From Micromonospora citrea (GTDB lineage Bacteria; Actinomycetota; Actinomycetes; Mycobacteriales; Micromonosporaceae), in assembly GCF_900090315.1 (NCBI RefSeq), contig NZ_FMHZ01000002.1:3938501-4002500 (forward strand): 64,000 bases of DNA. Direction: 5' to 3'. Numbering within the stretch: position 1 is the stretch's first letter; each line of letters opens with the position of its first letter. Positions 57,134 through 64,000 of the stretch are shown piece by piece. Made by a program: the position numbers and the translations under genes. Under the pieces are notes generated by a model. That model was not told the DNA's origin, did not search any database, and saw only the letters and a list, made by a program, of their open reading frames with translations.

Positions 57134-57901
57134 CTAGGGGGCGGAGATGAACGGACGGTTCCAGTCCCGCAGCATGCCCGGCAACGGCAGGTCGTCCCAG
57201 GGCACCCGGTGCAGCACCCGGTCGAGGAGGAGCCCGAGCAGCAGCCCGGCCACAGAGTCGGTCAGCCAGTGCCAGCCCAGATAGGTGGTGGTGCAGAGCA
57301 CCACGACCGGCGGCACCACCCGGAGCACGGTGAGCAGCCGGGGTGGCGCGCTCCGGCCGTAGGTGCGCAGCAGCGGGGCGAGCAGCAGCGCGATGACGCC
57401 GTACCAGAGGATCGCGTTGGCGACATGGCCCGAGGGGTAGGACTGGGCGAACCTCAGCGGCAACTCGTCCTGGAAGAGCGGGAGGGTCTGCTCGGGCGGC
57501 AGGAACGGCTCCTTGACGCTCGCGCTGGGCGCGGGCCGGGCCGTCCACACCTTGAGCGGGCCGATGGTCAGGTAGCTGAGGGCGAAGGCGAGCACCGGCG
57601 GCAGCACCGGGAGCACGGATCTGAGCCGCACCGCGAGCAGCACCCCGAGCCCCAGAGCGATCAGCGTCAGCGGGGTGCCCTGACCGAGGTAGTTGAGGAC
57701 CACGGCCGTCCAGTGCGCGGCCGTCGGCCGGTGCGCCTGCGACCAGTCGGCGACGGCGCGGTCGATGCCGAAGAGATGGTCGGCGGCGAGGGCCACGGTC
57801 AGTCCGACCAGGGCGGCGAGCAGGAGGGCGTCGAACCACCAGCCGGCCGGCCGGACAGGCCTCAGCCGCGCTCCGGACCGTACCGCCGTGGTCTCCCGCA
57901 C
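57134..57901 (-). CDS. PAP2 family phosphatase, membrane-bound
   Basis: A 255-residue membrane protein with about six helices and the three lipid-phosphatase motifs: KVWTARPAPS (motif 1, K-X6-RP), PSGHVANAILWYG (motif 2, PSGH) and LGWHWLTDSVAGLLLG (motif 3, SR-X5-H replaced by a related H-X3-D pattern). The likely substrate is a lipid or undecaprenyl pyrophosphate. The GTG at 57901 is preferred because TAGCGT (57909-57914 on the complement) ends 7 bases upstream; a GTG at 57910 is the longer alternative. Confidence 0.88.
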   Translation of the reverse strand: MRETTAVRSGARLRPVRPAGWWFDALLLAALVGLTVALAADHLFGIDRAVADWSQAHRPTAAHWTAVVLNYLGQGTPLTLIALGLGVLLAVRLRSVLPVLPPVLAFALSYLTIGPLKVWTARPAPSASVKEPFLPPEQTLPLFQDELPLRFAQSYPSGHVANAILWYGVIALLLAPLLRTYGRSAPPRLLTVLRVVPPVVVLCTTTYLGWHWLTDSVAGLLLGLLLDRVLHRVPWDDLPLPGMLRDWNRPFISAP

Positions 57902-58002
57902 GGCGACCACGCTACCGGCCCCGGACGGCGCGGGGCCGGGGCGGCTGTGTGCCGAGCCACGAAGGGAGGCGCTCGCCGGGGGAGAGCGTCAGACTTGTAC
58001 CC

Positions 58003-59211
58003 GTGCGGATCACCTCGGCCCTCGTCGACCCTGCGCTGCTCGACCTGCCCTGGTCGACCCCGTTGGAGGAGTGGCCGGCGGAGCATCTGGTGGCGCTGCC
58101 CCAGGGCATCTCCCGGCACGTCGTCCGGTTCGTCCGCCTCGGCGGCTACGTCTACGCGGTCAAGGAGACCGGCGAGCGGGTTGCCGAGCGCGAGTACGAC
58201 CTGCTGCGCGCCCTGGAGCGGATCGACTTCCCGTCGGTGGAGGCGGTGGCGATCGTCGCCGACCGGCAGACCGACGACGGCGAGCCGCTCGACCCGGTGC
58301 TGATCACCCGGCACCTCCAGTTCTCCCTGCCCTACCGGGCGCTCTTCTCGCACACCCTGCGACCGGAGACGATGGGCCGGTTGCTCGACGCGCTGGCGGC
58401 CCTGATCGTGCGGATGCACCTCACCGGCTTCTTCTGGGGCGACTGCTCGCTGTCCAACACGCTGTTCCGCCGGGACGCCGGCGCGTTCGCCGCCTACCTG
58501 GTGGACGCCGAGACCGGGGCGCTGCACCAGTCGCTCTCCAACGGGCAGCGTGGCGAGGACCTGGAGATCGCCCGGGTCAACATCTTCGGCGAGGCGCTCG
58601 ACCTCCAGGCCGCCGGCCTGCTGCACGAGTCGATCGACCCGGAGGTGGTCTGCGAGGAGGTCGTGCAGCGCTACGAGCGGCTGTGGCACGAGATCACCTA
58701 CGAGCAGCAGGTCGAGCGGGAGGCCCGGCACGACATCGAGGGGCGGATCCGCCGCCTCAACGAGCTGGGCTTCGACGTCGCCGAGGTGGCGATGTCGACG
58801 ATCGACAACGGGCGCTACCTGATCCGCCCGAAGGTGGTCGACGCCGGCTACCACACCCGCCGGCTGCTCCGCCTCACCGGCCTGGACGCGGAGGAGAACC
58901 AGGCGCGTCGGCTGCTCAACGACCTGGACGCATACCGGGCCGAGAGCGACCTGACCGACGAGCAGCAGGCCGCCCACCGCTGGCTGACCGAGGTCTTCGA
59001 GCCGGTCGTCCGGGCGGTCCCCGCGCACCTGCGCCGCAAGCTGGAGCCGCAGGAGCTCTTCGCCCAGATCATCGAGCACAAGTGGCTGCTCTCCGAGCGG
59101 GCCGGCCGGGACGTCGGCATGGCCCCGGCGGTGCACTCCTACCTCTCCGACGTGCTCGTGCACCGCCCTGACGAGCAGGCCGTGCTGGGCGTCGAGATCC
59201 CCGCCCCCTGA
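58003..59211 (+). CDS. DUF4032 protein with kinase-like N-terminus
   Basis: A 402-residue soluble protein. The N-terminal half resembles a lipopolysaccharide/fructosamine-kinase fold: YVYAVKETGERVAEREYDLL holds the Lys and Glu, TGFFWGDCSLSNTLF is the catalytic loop with Asp and Asn, and YLVDAETGAL is the metal-binding segment. The C-terminal DUF4032 part includes RRKLEPQELFAQIIEHKWLL. The pattern suggests a phosphotransferase of unknown substrate. The GTG at 58003 has no clear ribosome site or -10, so the start is uncertain. Confidence 0.85.
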   Translation: MRITSALVDPALLDLPWSTPLEEWPAEHLVALPQGISRHVVRFVRLGGYVYAVKETGERVAEREYDLLRALERIDFPSVEAVAIVADRQTDDGEPLDPVLITRHLQFSLPYRALFSHTLRPETMGRLLDALAALIVRMHLTGFFWGDCSLSNTLFRRDAGAFAAYLVDAETGALHQSLSNGQRGEDLEIARVNIFGEALDLQAAGLLHESIDPEVVCEEVVQRYERLWHEITYEQQVEREARHDIEGRIRRLNELGFDVAEVAMSTIDNGRYLIRPKVVDAGYHTRRLLRLTGLDAEENQARRLLNDLDAYRAESDLTDEQQAAHRWLTEVFEPVVRAVPAHLRRKLEPQELFAQIIEHKWLLSERAGRDVGMAPAVHSYLSDVLVHRPDEQAVLGVEIPAP

Positions 59212-59359
59212 CGCGCCCTGACGCCCGCCCTCCGGGCGCTGCTCCTGACCCGTCCGACGCCGGGCGCTGCCCCTGACCCGTCCGACGCCGGGCGCGTGCT
59301 GCCCGTGCTGGTGGCCGGAGTGCGGGCCGGCGCTCCTCCTCGGACGGGTCGTCGCGGCC

Positions 59360-59482
59360 CTGTCGAACTGATGTCGTAGACGATTCAGGCGGGCGAGGGC
59401 GGCCGATGTCGCAACGGGCGAGGGTTGCTGATGTCGCAACCGGGCGAGGGCGGCTGATGTCGCAAACGACTCAGCTCGACAG
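59360..59482. mobile_element. MITE-like 123-bp element with inverted ends
   Basis: The left end (59360-59388, starting CTGTCGAACTGA) and right end (59454-59482, ending TCAGCTCGACAG) are inverted relative to each other; the terminal 12 bases match at 11 positions and the inner blocks share GTCGTAGACGA/GTCGCAAACGAC. The middle repeats GATGTCGCAAC-type units three times. The right end recurs at 77-104. No transposase frame or clear target duplication was seen, so this could also be a structural or protein-binding repeat. Confidence 0.45.
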
Positions 59483-59496
59483 CGCGCTGCGCGGCA

Positions 59497-59678
59497 TGGA
59501 CGTGGGTCTCGGCAGGGCGGGACGCGGGCCCTGGCCTGGACGTGGGTCTCGGCAGGCGGGACGCGGGCCCGGCCTGGACGTGGGTCTCGGCAGGGCGGGA
59601 CGCGGGCCCTGGCCTGGACCTGGGTCTCGGCAGGCGGGACGCGGGCCCGGCCTGGACGTGGGTCCCGGCAGGGCGGGG
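59497..59678. repeat. Alternating 40/38-bp tandem repeat upstream of the nagA stop
   Basis: Units of 40, 38, 40, 38 and a partial fifth begin at 59497, 59537, 59575, 59615 and 59653, each starting TGGAC(G/C)TGGGTC. Longer and shorter units alternate (78-bp higher-order period), as in the 44225-44357 array. The region 59212-59737 holds repeats and the MITE-like element but no gene. Confidence 0.85.
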
Positions 59679-59737
59679 GACGGGCCCGGCACGGACGGCA
59701 GGGCCGGGCGCGACCGCACCGGCGGGCCCGGCCGGTG

Positions 59738-60847
59738 TCACTCCACCCAGGAGCCGCCGCGCATGACCCGCACCACGTTCAGTTCGTCGTCGAGCACCAC
59801 CAGGTCGGCCCGGAGCCCGACCTGGAGGGCGCCCAGCCGGTCGCCGAGGCCGATCGCGCGGGCCGGCGTGGTGGCCGCCATCCGCACGGCGTCCGCGATC
59901 GGGATGCCGGCAGCCACCGCGTGCCGCAGCGCCTCGTCCATGGTCAGGGTGCTGCCGGCGATCGCGCCGTCGCGGGCCAGCCGGGCCACGCCGCCCGCCA
60001 CCGTGACGGCCTGGCCGCCCAGCTCGTAGTCGCCGTCGGGCATGCCGGCGGCGGCCATCGCGTCGGTAATCAGGGCGGCCCGCTCCGGGCCGGCCGTCGA
60101 GGTGGCGAAGGCCAGCATCCCGTCGTGCAGGTGCACGCCGTCGGCGACCAGTTCGCAGACCACGTTCGGGGCGTCGAGGAGGGCCACCACCGGGCCGGGC
60201 TCGCGGTGGTGCACCGGCCGCATCCCGTTGAACAGGTGGGTGCCGACGCTCGCACCCGCCGCGACGGCGGCGCGGGTCTGGTCGTACGTGGCGTCGGTGT
60301 GGCCGACCGCGGCGACCACCCGGTGCGCGGTGAGCAGCTTGACCGCCTCCAGCGCGCCGTCCCGCTCGGGGGCCAGGGTGACCATCCGGACCGCGCCGTC
60401 GCCCAGCTCGATCAGCTCGGCCAGCTCGTCGGTCGACGGGTCGCGGAGGAACTCGGGGTTCTGCGCGCCGCAGCGGGCGGCGGAGAGGTACGGCCCCTCG
60501 AAGTGGATGCCGGCCAGCACCCCCTCGGCGACCAGCGGGGCGAACGCCTCGGTGGCCGCGCGCATCAGCGCGAACGGCGAGCTGACCAGGCTGGCCAGCA
60601 GGGTCGTGGTGCCGTGCCGCAGGTGGAAGTCGGCGGCCCGGCGGGCCTGCTCGGCGTCCCCCGTGGTGAAGGTGTCCCCGCCCCCGCCGTGCGTGTGCAT
60701 GTCGACGAAGCCGGGCACGATCCAGTGCCCGTCGCGCACCGACGGGTACTCGGCCACCGCCGTGATGCGACCCCCGTCCAGCTCCACGCAGCCCTGCCGG
60801 ATCACGCCGGTCGGGGTCACCACCTTGCCGTTCACCCGAGTGGCCAT
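59738..60847 (-). CDS. nagA: N-acetylglucosamine-6-phosphate deacetylase
   Basis: A 369-residue amidohydrolase that turns GlcNAc-6-phosphate into glucosamine-6-phosphate. Metal and substrate motifs: VDMHTHGGGGDTF, IHFEGPYLS (Glu ligand), VGHTDATYDQ, THLFNGMRPVHHREPG and the catalytic Asp in ALITDAMAAAG. ATG 60847 overlaps the kinase stop by one base (TGATG), with GGAGA 6 bases upstream; GTG 60850 is possible. It is the last gene of an operon with the ROK kinase and SIS protein. Confidence 0.94.
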   Translation of the reverse strand: MATRVNGKVVTPTGVIRQGCVELDGGRITAVAEYPSVRDGHWIVPGFVDMHTHGGGGDTFTTGDAEQARRAADFHLRHGTTTLLASLVSSPFALMRAATEAFAPLVAEGVLAGIHFEGPYLSAARCGAQNPEFLRDPSTDELAELIELGDGAVRMVTLAPERDGALEAVKLLTAHRVVAAVGHTDATYDQTRAAVAAGASVGTHLFNGMRPVHHREPGPVVALLDAPNVVCELVADGVHLHDGMLAFATSTAGPERAALITDAMAAAGMPDGDYELGGQAVTVAGGVARLARDGAIAGSTLTMDEALRHAVAAGIPIADAVRMAATTPARAIGLGDRLGALQVGLRADLVVLDDELNVVRVMRGGSWVE

Positions 60848-61767
60848 CACTTCTCCAGACTGTCGAGGGCGAGCAGGGCGGCGCCGAGGCAGCCGGCCTC
60901 GTCGCCGAGGGCCGCCGCGACCAGGCGCGGCTCCCGGTGGAACGTCATCCGCTCGTGCAGCGCGGCCCGCAGCGGGTCCAGCAGCAGCGCGCCGGCCCGC
61001 GCCAGGCCGCCGCCGAGCACGACGGCCTCCACGTCGAAGAGGGCCTGCCCGGTGGCGAGGCCGTCGGCGAGCGCCTCGACGGCCTCCCGCCAGACGTCCG
61101 CCGCCAGCGGCTCACCGGCCGCCGCCCGTTCGGCCACGTCGGCGGCGGTCGCCGGGACCCCAGCCAGCGCCGCGTAGCGCCGGCCGATGGCGGCGGCGGA
61201 GGCGACGGCCTCCAGGCAGCCGGGACGGCCGCAGCCGCAGACCGGCCCGCCGGGGCGTACCAGGACGTGGCCGATCTCCCCGGCGGCGCCGTGCGCGCCG
61301 GTGGCGGCCGCGCCGTCGACCACGTGGGCGGCGGCGATCCCGGTGCCGATCGCGACGAAGAGGACGTGCCGGTCCTCGCGGCCGGCGCCGAGCCGGGCCT
61401 CGGCCAGGCCGCCGGCGCGCACGTCGTGGCCGAGCGCCGTCGGCAGCCCGAGCCGCGCCCGCGCCAGGTCCCGCAGCGGTACGTCCCGGAAGCCCACGTT
61501 CGCGGACCAGACCGCGACGCCGCGCGCCTCGTCGATCACGCCGGGCACGGCGACGCCGAGCGCGGCCGGGGTGAGCCCGTCGGCGCGGGCCTTGCCGGCC
61601 AGCCCGTCGGCGACCGCCAGGATCGTGTCGACCACGGCGTCCGGGCCGCGCCCGGCGTCGGTGGGGTGCCGCTCGGTGTGCAGCACGGCGCCGTCCGGCC
61701 GGACCAGGGCGCACTTCATTCCGGTGCCGCCGACGTCCAGCGCGACGACGACGTCGGTCGGGCTCAC
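60847..61767 (-). CDS. ROK family sugar kinase, probably N-acetylglucosamine kinase
   Basis: A 306-residue kinase. ATP-binding DVGGTGMKCALV, the ROK signature region VAIGTGIAAAHVVDGAAATG and GAAGEIGHVLV, and the zinc motif CGCGRPGCLEAVAS are clear. It phosphorylates a hexose at C6; the nagA neighbour suggests GlcNAc or glucosamine. Its GTG start overlaps the SIS gene stop by 4 bases and its stop overlaps nagA, so the three are co-translated. Confidence 0.91.
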   Translation of the reverse strand: MSPTDVVVALDVGGTGMKCALVRPDGAVLHTERHPTDAGRGPDAVVDTILAVADGLAGKARADGLTPAALGVAVPGVIDEARGVAVWSANVGFRDVPLRDLARARLGLPTALGHDVRAGGLAEARLGAGREDRHVLFVAIGTGIAAAHVVDGAAATGAHGAAGEIGHVLVRPGGPVCGCGRPGCLEAVASAAAIGRRYAALAGVPATAADVAERAAAGEPLAADVWREAVEALADGLATGQALFDVEAVVLGGGLARAGALLLDPLRAALHERMTFHREPRLVAAALGDEAGCLGAALLALDSLEK

Positions 61768-62690
61768 GCGAGTACCACGGACCGGCTCAGGTGCCGGGGC
61801 GCGTCGGGGTCGAGGCCCCGGCTGGTGGCGAGCGCGACCGCGAACCGCTGCGCCAGGATCAGGTCGGCCATCGGGTCGACCGGCGTACGGCCGGCGGCCC
61901 AGCTGCCGAGCACCGTGCGGCAGCCGTGGGTGCGGCTGTGCACGAACGCCGCGCCCGTCGCGGCCACGTCCTCCGGCAGCCCGTCGGGCAGCTCGCCGAA
62001 CGCCCAGACCAGCCGCCCGGGGGCGGCGATCGAGATCGGGCCGTGCCGGTAGTCCATCGCCGGGTACGCCTCGGCCCAGAAGGTGGCCGCCTCGCGGCAC
62101 TTGAGCGCCGCCTCCTGGGCCAGCCCGACCGTCCAGCCCCGACCGAGGAAGGTGGCCTGCTCGATCCGGGTCGGGTCGATCGGCAGCGGGGCGCGTACCG
62201 CCACCTCGGCGTCGGCGGCGAGCGCCGCGATGTTGTCGCCGAGGTGGGCGCGGAGCAGGGCCAGCGCGGTCGTCGCGAAGCGGGTCTGCACCACCGAGCG
62301 CTCGTCGGCGAAGGGCATGGGCACGGCCGCGTCGGCCAGCGGGACGGCGGGGGAGTCGGGATCGCCGACCAGGACGGTGGTCGGCACCCGCCCGCGCAGG
62401 GCGGCGAGCAGCTCGGTGACCTCGGTGGTGGTGCCGGAGCGGGTGATCGCGACCAGCCGGTCGTAGCGCCGTCCGGCGGGGAACTCGGAGGCCTGGAAGG
62501 CGTCGGTCTCGCCGTGGCCGGAGCGCTCGCGGCGGGCCGCGTACGCCATCGCCATGAACCACGACGTGCCGCAGCCGACGACGGCGACCCGCTCACCGGG
62601 GCGCGGGAGGTCGTCGGTGGCGGCGGCGAGCCGCGCCGCCTCCCGCCAGCAGTCGGGCTGGCTCGCGATCTCGGCGTCGACGTACGACAT
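61764..62690 (-). CDS. SIS domain sugar-phosphate isomerase/aminotransferase-like protein
   Basis: A 308-residue protein with two SIS (sugar isomerase) domains. VAVVGCGTSWFMAMAYAARR and VAITRSGTTTEVTELLAALR bind a phosphosugar; EAALKCREAATFWAEAYPAM and MDYRHGPISIAAPGRL are typical of GlmS-like and AgaS-like enzymes. It lacks the glutamine amidotransferase domain of GlmS, so it is probably a deaminase/isomerase acting on glucosamine-6-phosphate or galactosamine-6-phosphate. AGGAG lies 6 bases before the ATG. It is divergent from a DeoR regulator. Confidence 0.9.
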   Translation of the reverse strand: MSYVDAEIASQPDCWREAARLAAATDDLPRPGERVAVVGCGTSWFMAMAYAARRERSGHGETDAFQASEFPAGRRYDRLVAITRSGTTTEVTELLAALRGRVPTTVLVGDPDSPAVPLADAAVPMPFADERSVVQTRFATTALALLRAHLGDNIAALAADAEVAVRAPLPIDPTRIEQATFLGRGWTVGLAQEAALKCREAATFWAEAYPAMDYRHGPISIAAPGRLVWAFGELPDGLPEDVAATGAAFVHSRTHGCRTVLGSWAAGRTPVDPMADLILAQRFAVALATSRGLDPDAPRHLSRSVVLA

Positions 62691-62885
62691 GAGAACTCCT
62701 ACGCAAGGGGGCGGTGCGCAATACGGCTCGTTAGACCCGTCTTTCGAGCGTTATTCTGCGCGAACCCGGTTGGCCCTGGCAACCAGCCCCGTCATCGAGC
62801 AGAGCATGGTTTTGCGCCCTCGTAGTTTCGCGCACTACTGTGCACGCAATCAATCACCGACCGCGCAGTAGCTGGAGGGCCTGGG
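62691..62885. promoter_or_regulatory. Divergent control region of the amino-sugar operon
   Basis: The 195-base gap holds the promoters of the SIS gene and deoR. It contains GGTTG (62768-62772) and CAACC (62780-62784) as inverted arms, and several TGCGCG/CGCGCA motifs. No near-consensus promoter was found for either gene. It is the likely binding region of the DeoR protein. Confidence 0.45.
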
Positions 62886-63671
62886 GTGGACCGGTACGCC
62901 AGATGGAACGCCCTGCTCGAAATGCTGACCGACAGCGGCCGGGTCAGCGTCGAGGAGGCCGCCGAGCGGCTGGACGTCTCCCAGGCCACCATCCGGCGCG
63001 ACTTCGACCAGCTCGCCCAGCAGCAGATGATCACCCGGACCAGGGGTGGCGCGGTCGCCAACGGCGTCTCGTACGACCTGCCGCTGCGCTACAAGACCGC
63101 CAAGCACTCGGCCGAGAAGCAACGGATCGGCGCCGCCGCGGCGGCGCTGGTCTCGCCGGGCACCGTGGTGGGTCTCAACGGCGGCACCACCAGCACCGAG
63201 GTGGCCCGCGCCCTGGCCGTCCGGCCGGACCTGAACACCAGCGCCGAGGGCGCACAGCTCACCGTGGTCACCAACGCGCTCAACATCGCCAACGAGCTGC
63301 TCGTCCGTTCCCGGATGAAGGTCGTGGTGGCCGGCGGCGTGGTCCGGCCCAAGTCGTTCGAGCTGGTCGGCCCGCTGGGCGGGGCGCTGCTGCGCGAGGT
63401 CACCCTGGACGTCGCCCTGCTCGGTGTGGACGCGATCGACCCCCAGCTCGGCGCCGCCGCCCACCACGAGGGCGAGGCGGCGATGAACAACCTGATGGTG
63501 GCCCGGGCCAAGCGCGTGGTGATCATCGCCGACTCGTCCAAGCTGGGCGGGCACGCCTTCGCCCGGATCTGCCCCGTGGACCGGGTGGAGACGCTGGTCA
63601 CCGACTCCGGCGCGAGTCCCGAGGTGGTCGAGGCGTTCCGCGCCGCCGGCGTCCACGTCGTCTGCGCCTGA
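62886..63671 (+). CDS. DeoR family transcription regulator
   Basis: A 261-residue repressor. The N-terminal helix-turn-helix (VSVEEAAERLDVSQATIRRD, residues 21-40, then ITRTRGGAVANG) is followed by the DeoR sugar-binding domain: VSPGTVVGLNGGTTSTEVAR, TVVTNALNIANELL and VALLGVDAIDPQLGAAAHHE. KRVVIIADSSKLG is a family signature. It is divergent from the amino-sugar operon and probably represses it until a sugar phosphate binds. GGAGGG lies 6 bases before the GTG at 62886. Confidence 0.94.
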   Translation: MDRYARWNALLEMLTDSGRVSVEEAAERLDVSQATIRRDFDQLAQQQMITRTRGGAVANGVSYDLPLRYKTAKHSAEKQRIGAAAAALVSPGTVVGLNGGTTSTEVARALAVRPDLNTSAEGAQLTVVTNALNIANELLVRSRMKVVVAGGVVRPKSFELVGPLGGALLREVTLDVALLGVDAIDPQLGAAAHHEGEAAMNNLMVARAKRVVIIADSSKLGGHAFARICPVDRVETLVTDSGASPEVVEAFRAAGVHVVCA

Positions 63672-63751
63672 GGCGACCGGAAGGGCGCCTTTCCTGACGC
63701 CGGGGGCGCCGGAACTGCCCCTCCTTTCCACCCGATCGGCGCGTCGGATGC

Positions 63752-63787
63752 ATACCCGGTATTGCGTGCGCCTGCATACCACGTATG
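63752..63787 (+). promoter_or_regulatory. Two palindromes upstream of the ABC transporter gene
   Basis: ATACCCGGTAT (63752-63762) is a perfect palindrome with one central C, and CATACCACGTATG (63775-63787) a perfect one with spacer CAC. Their centres are 24 bases apart, near two helical turns, and each contains an ATAC/GTAT core. Such sites are often bound by PadR or GntR-type regulators that control ABC exporters, but no such gene is visible before the window ends. Confidence 0.65.
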
Positions 63788-63824
63788 GTGTCGCGTGTCA
63801 TATGCCCATCGGGGGAGGTGCAGC

Positions 63825-64000
63825 TTGTCGGCTGTCCTGGAGATCGAAGGTCTACGCAAGACCTACAAGAGCCGTCGGCGCGGCACCCGCAACGCGCTCG
63901 ACGGGTTCGACATGCGGGTCGAAGAGGGGCAGGTGCACGGCTTCCTGGGCCCCAACGGATCGGGCAAGACCACCACGCTGCGTACGCTGCTCGGCCTGAT
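63825..64000 (+). CDS. ABC transporter ATP-binding protein, 5' part
   Basis: The window ends inside this gene. The TTG at 63825 is supported by GGGGGAGG 6 bases upstream. The first 58 residues include [16 protein letters not shown], a hydrophobic beta segment and Walker [15 protein letters not shown]. The start resembles ATPases of ABC-2 type exporters often used for drug or lipid efflux, but the rest is missing. Two palindromes upstream suggest tight regulation. Confidence 0.9.
   Translation, partial: MSAVLEIEGLRKTYKSRRRGTRNALDGFDMRVEEGQVHGFLGPNGSGKTTTLRTLLGL

Noticed and set aside
59406..60029. Repeat-rich frame upstream of the nagA stop
   Set aside because: It is encoded by the 40/38-bp array and runs into nagA on the opposite strand.

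Overview
The window is very GC-rich, with strong G/C at third codon positions and many GTG or TTG starts. It reads as the chromosome of a filamentous actinomycete, most likely Micromonosporaceae (Micromonospora-like). The best evidence is gene content and order: mutY, disA, radA, an LpqE-type lipoprotein, carD, ispD, ispF, cysS and rlmB occur here in the order of the mycobacterial Rv3589 to Rv3579c block, opened up by actinomycete-specific inserts. No phage, integrase, CRISPR array or rRNA operon was seen. There is one tRNA gene (Thr, anticodon TGT).

Layout. 1-1073: GC-rich repeats with no convincing gene. 1074-4848: secreted C39-like protein, MutY, ACT-domain regulator, peptide deformylase, membrane-anchored protein. 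4860-8492: disA, radA, lpqE. 8631-12838: UbiA prenyltransferase, methyltransferase, acyl-CoA dehydrogenase and type III polyketide synthase, a possible small quinone or phenolic-lipid locus. 12877-18536: two membrane proteins, carD, ispD, ispF, a TPR membrane protein and a group 2 sigma factor. 18559-29522: the tyrosine/homogentisate catabolic genes (hmgA, fahA, hpd, a HisC-like aminotransferase, an Lrp regulator) mixed with small proteins, two RDD proteins and a beta-propeller protein. 29639-34249: a second propeller protein and both classes of fumarase. 34528-38992: CGNR regulator, EamA exporter, a decayed subtilase, a DUF559-like protein, an IclR regulator. 39057-43150: cysS, rlmB, a sugar-ABC ATPase and the tRNA. 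43312-53957: small regulatory pairs (AraC/VOC, TetR/ALDH), enoyl-CoA hydratase, Ser/Thr kinase, HNH nuclease, CrtU-like oxidoreductase. 54080-59211: RCK-type channel-like protein, APC permease, PAP2 phosphatase, DUF4032 protein. 59738-64000: an amino-sugar operon (SIS protein, ROK kinase, nagA) with a divergent DeoR regulator, then the start of an ABC transporter.

Themes. (1) About eighteen genes have a TANNNT -10 hexamer only 6 to 8 bases before the start codon and no Shine-Dalgarno, so leaderless transcription looks common; several starts were chosen on this basis. (2) Several intergenic regions hold clean palindromes, notably 19762-19780 between hmgA and its divergent neighbour, paired sites around the sigma-factor promoter at 17525-17570, and 24576-24588 over the promoter of a 51-residue secreted peptide. 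(3) GC-rich tandem repeats of different unit length sit at gene ends or inside a C-terminus, and a dispersed 28-base motif links the first 105 bases to 59360-59482. No single new system is proven. The strongest leads are the type III PKS locus, the operator-controlled small peptide, the MITE-like repeat and the channel-like protein without a normal selectivity filter.
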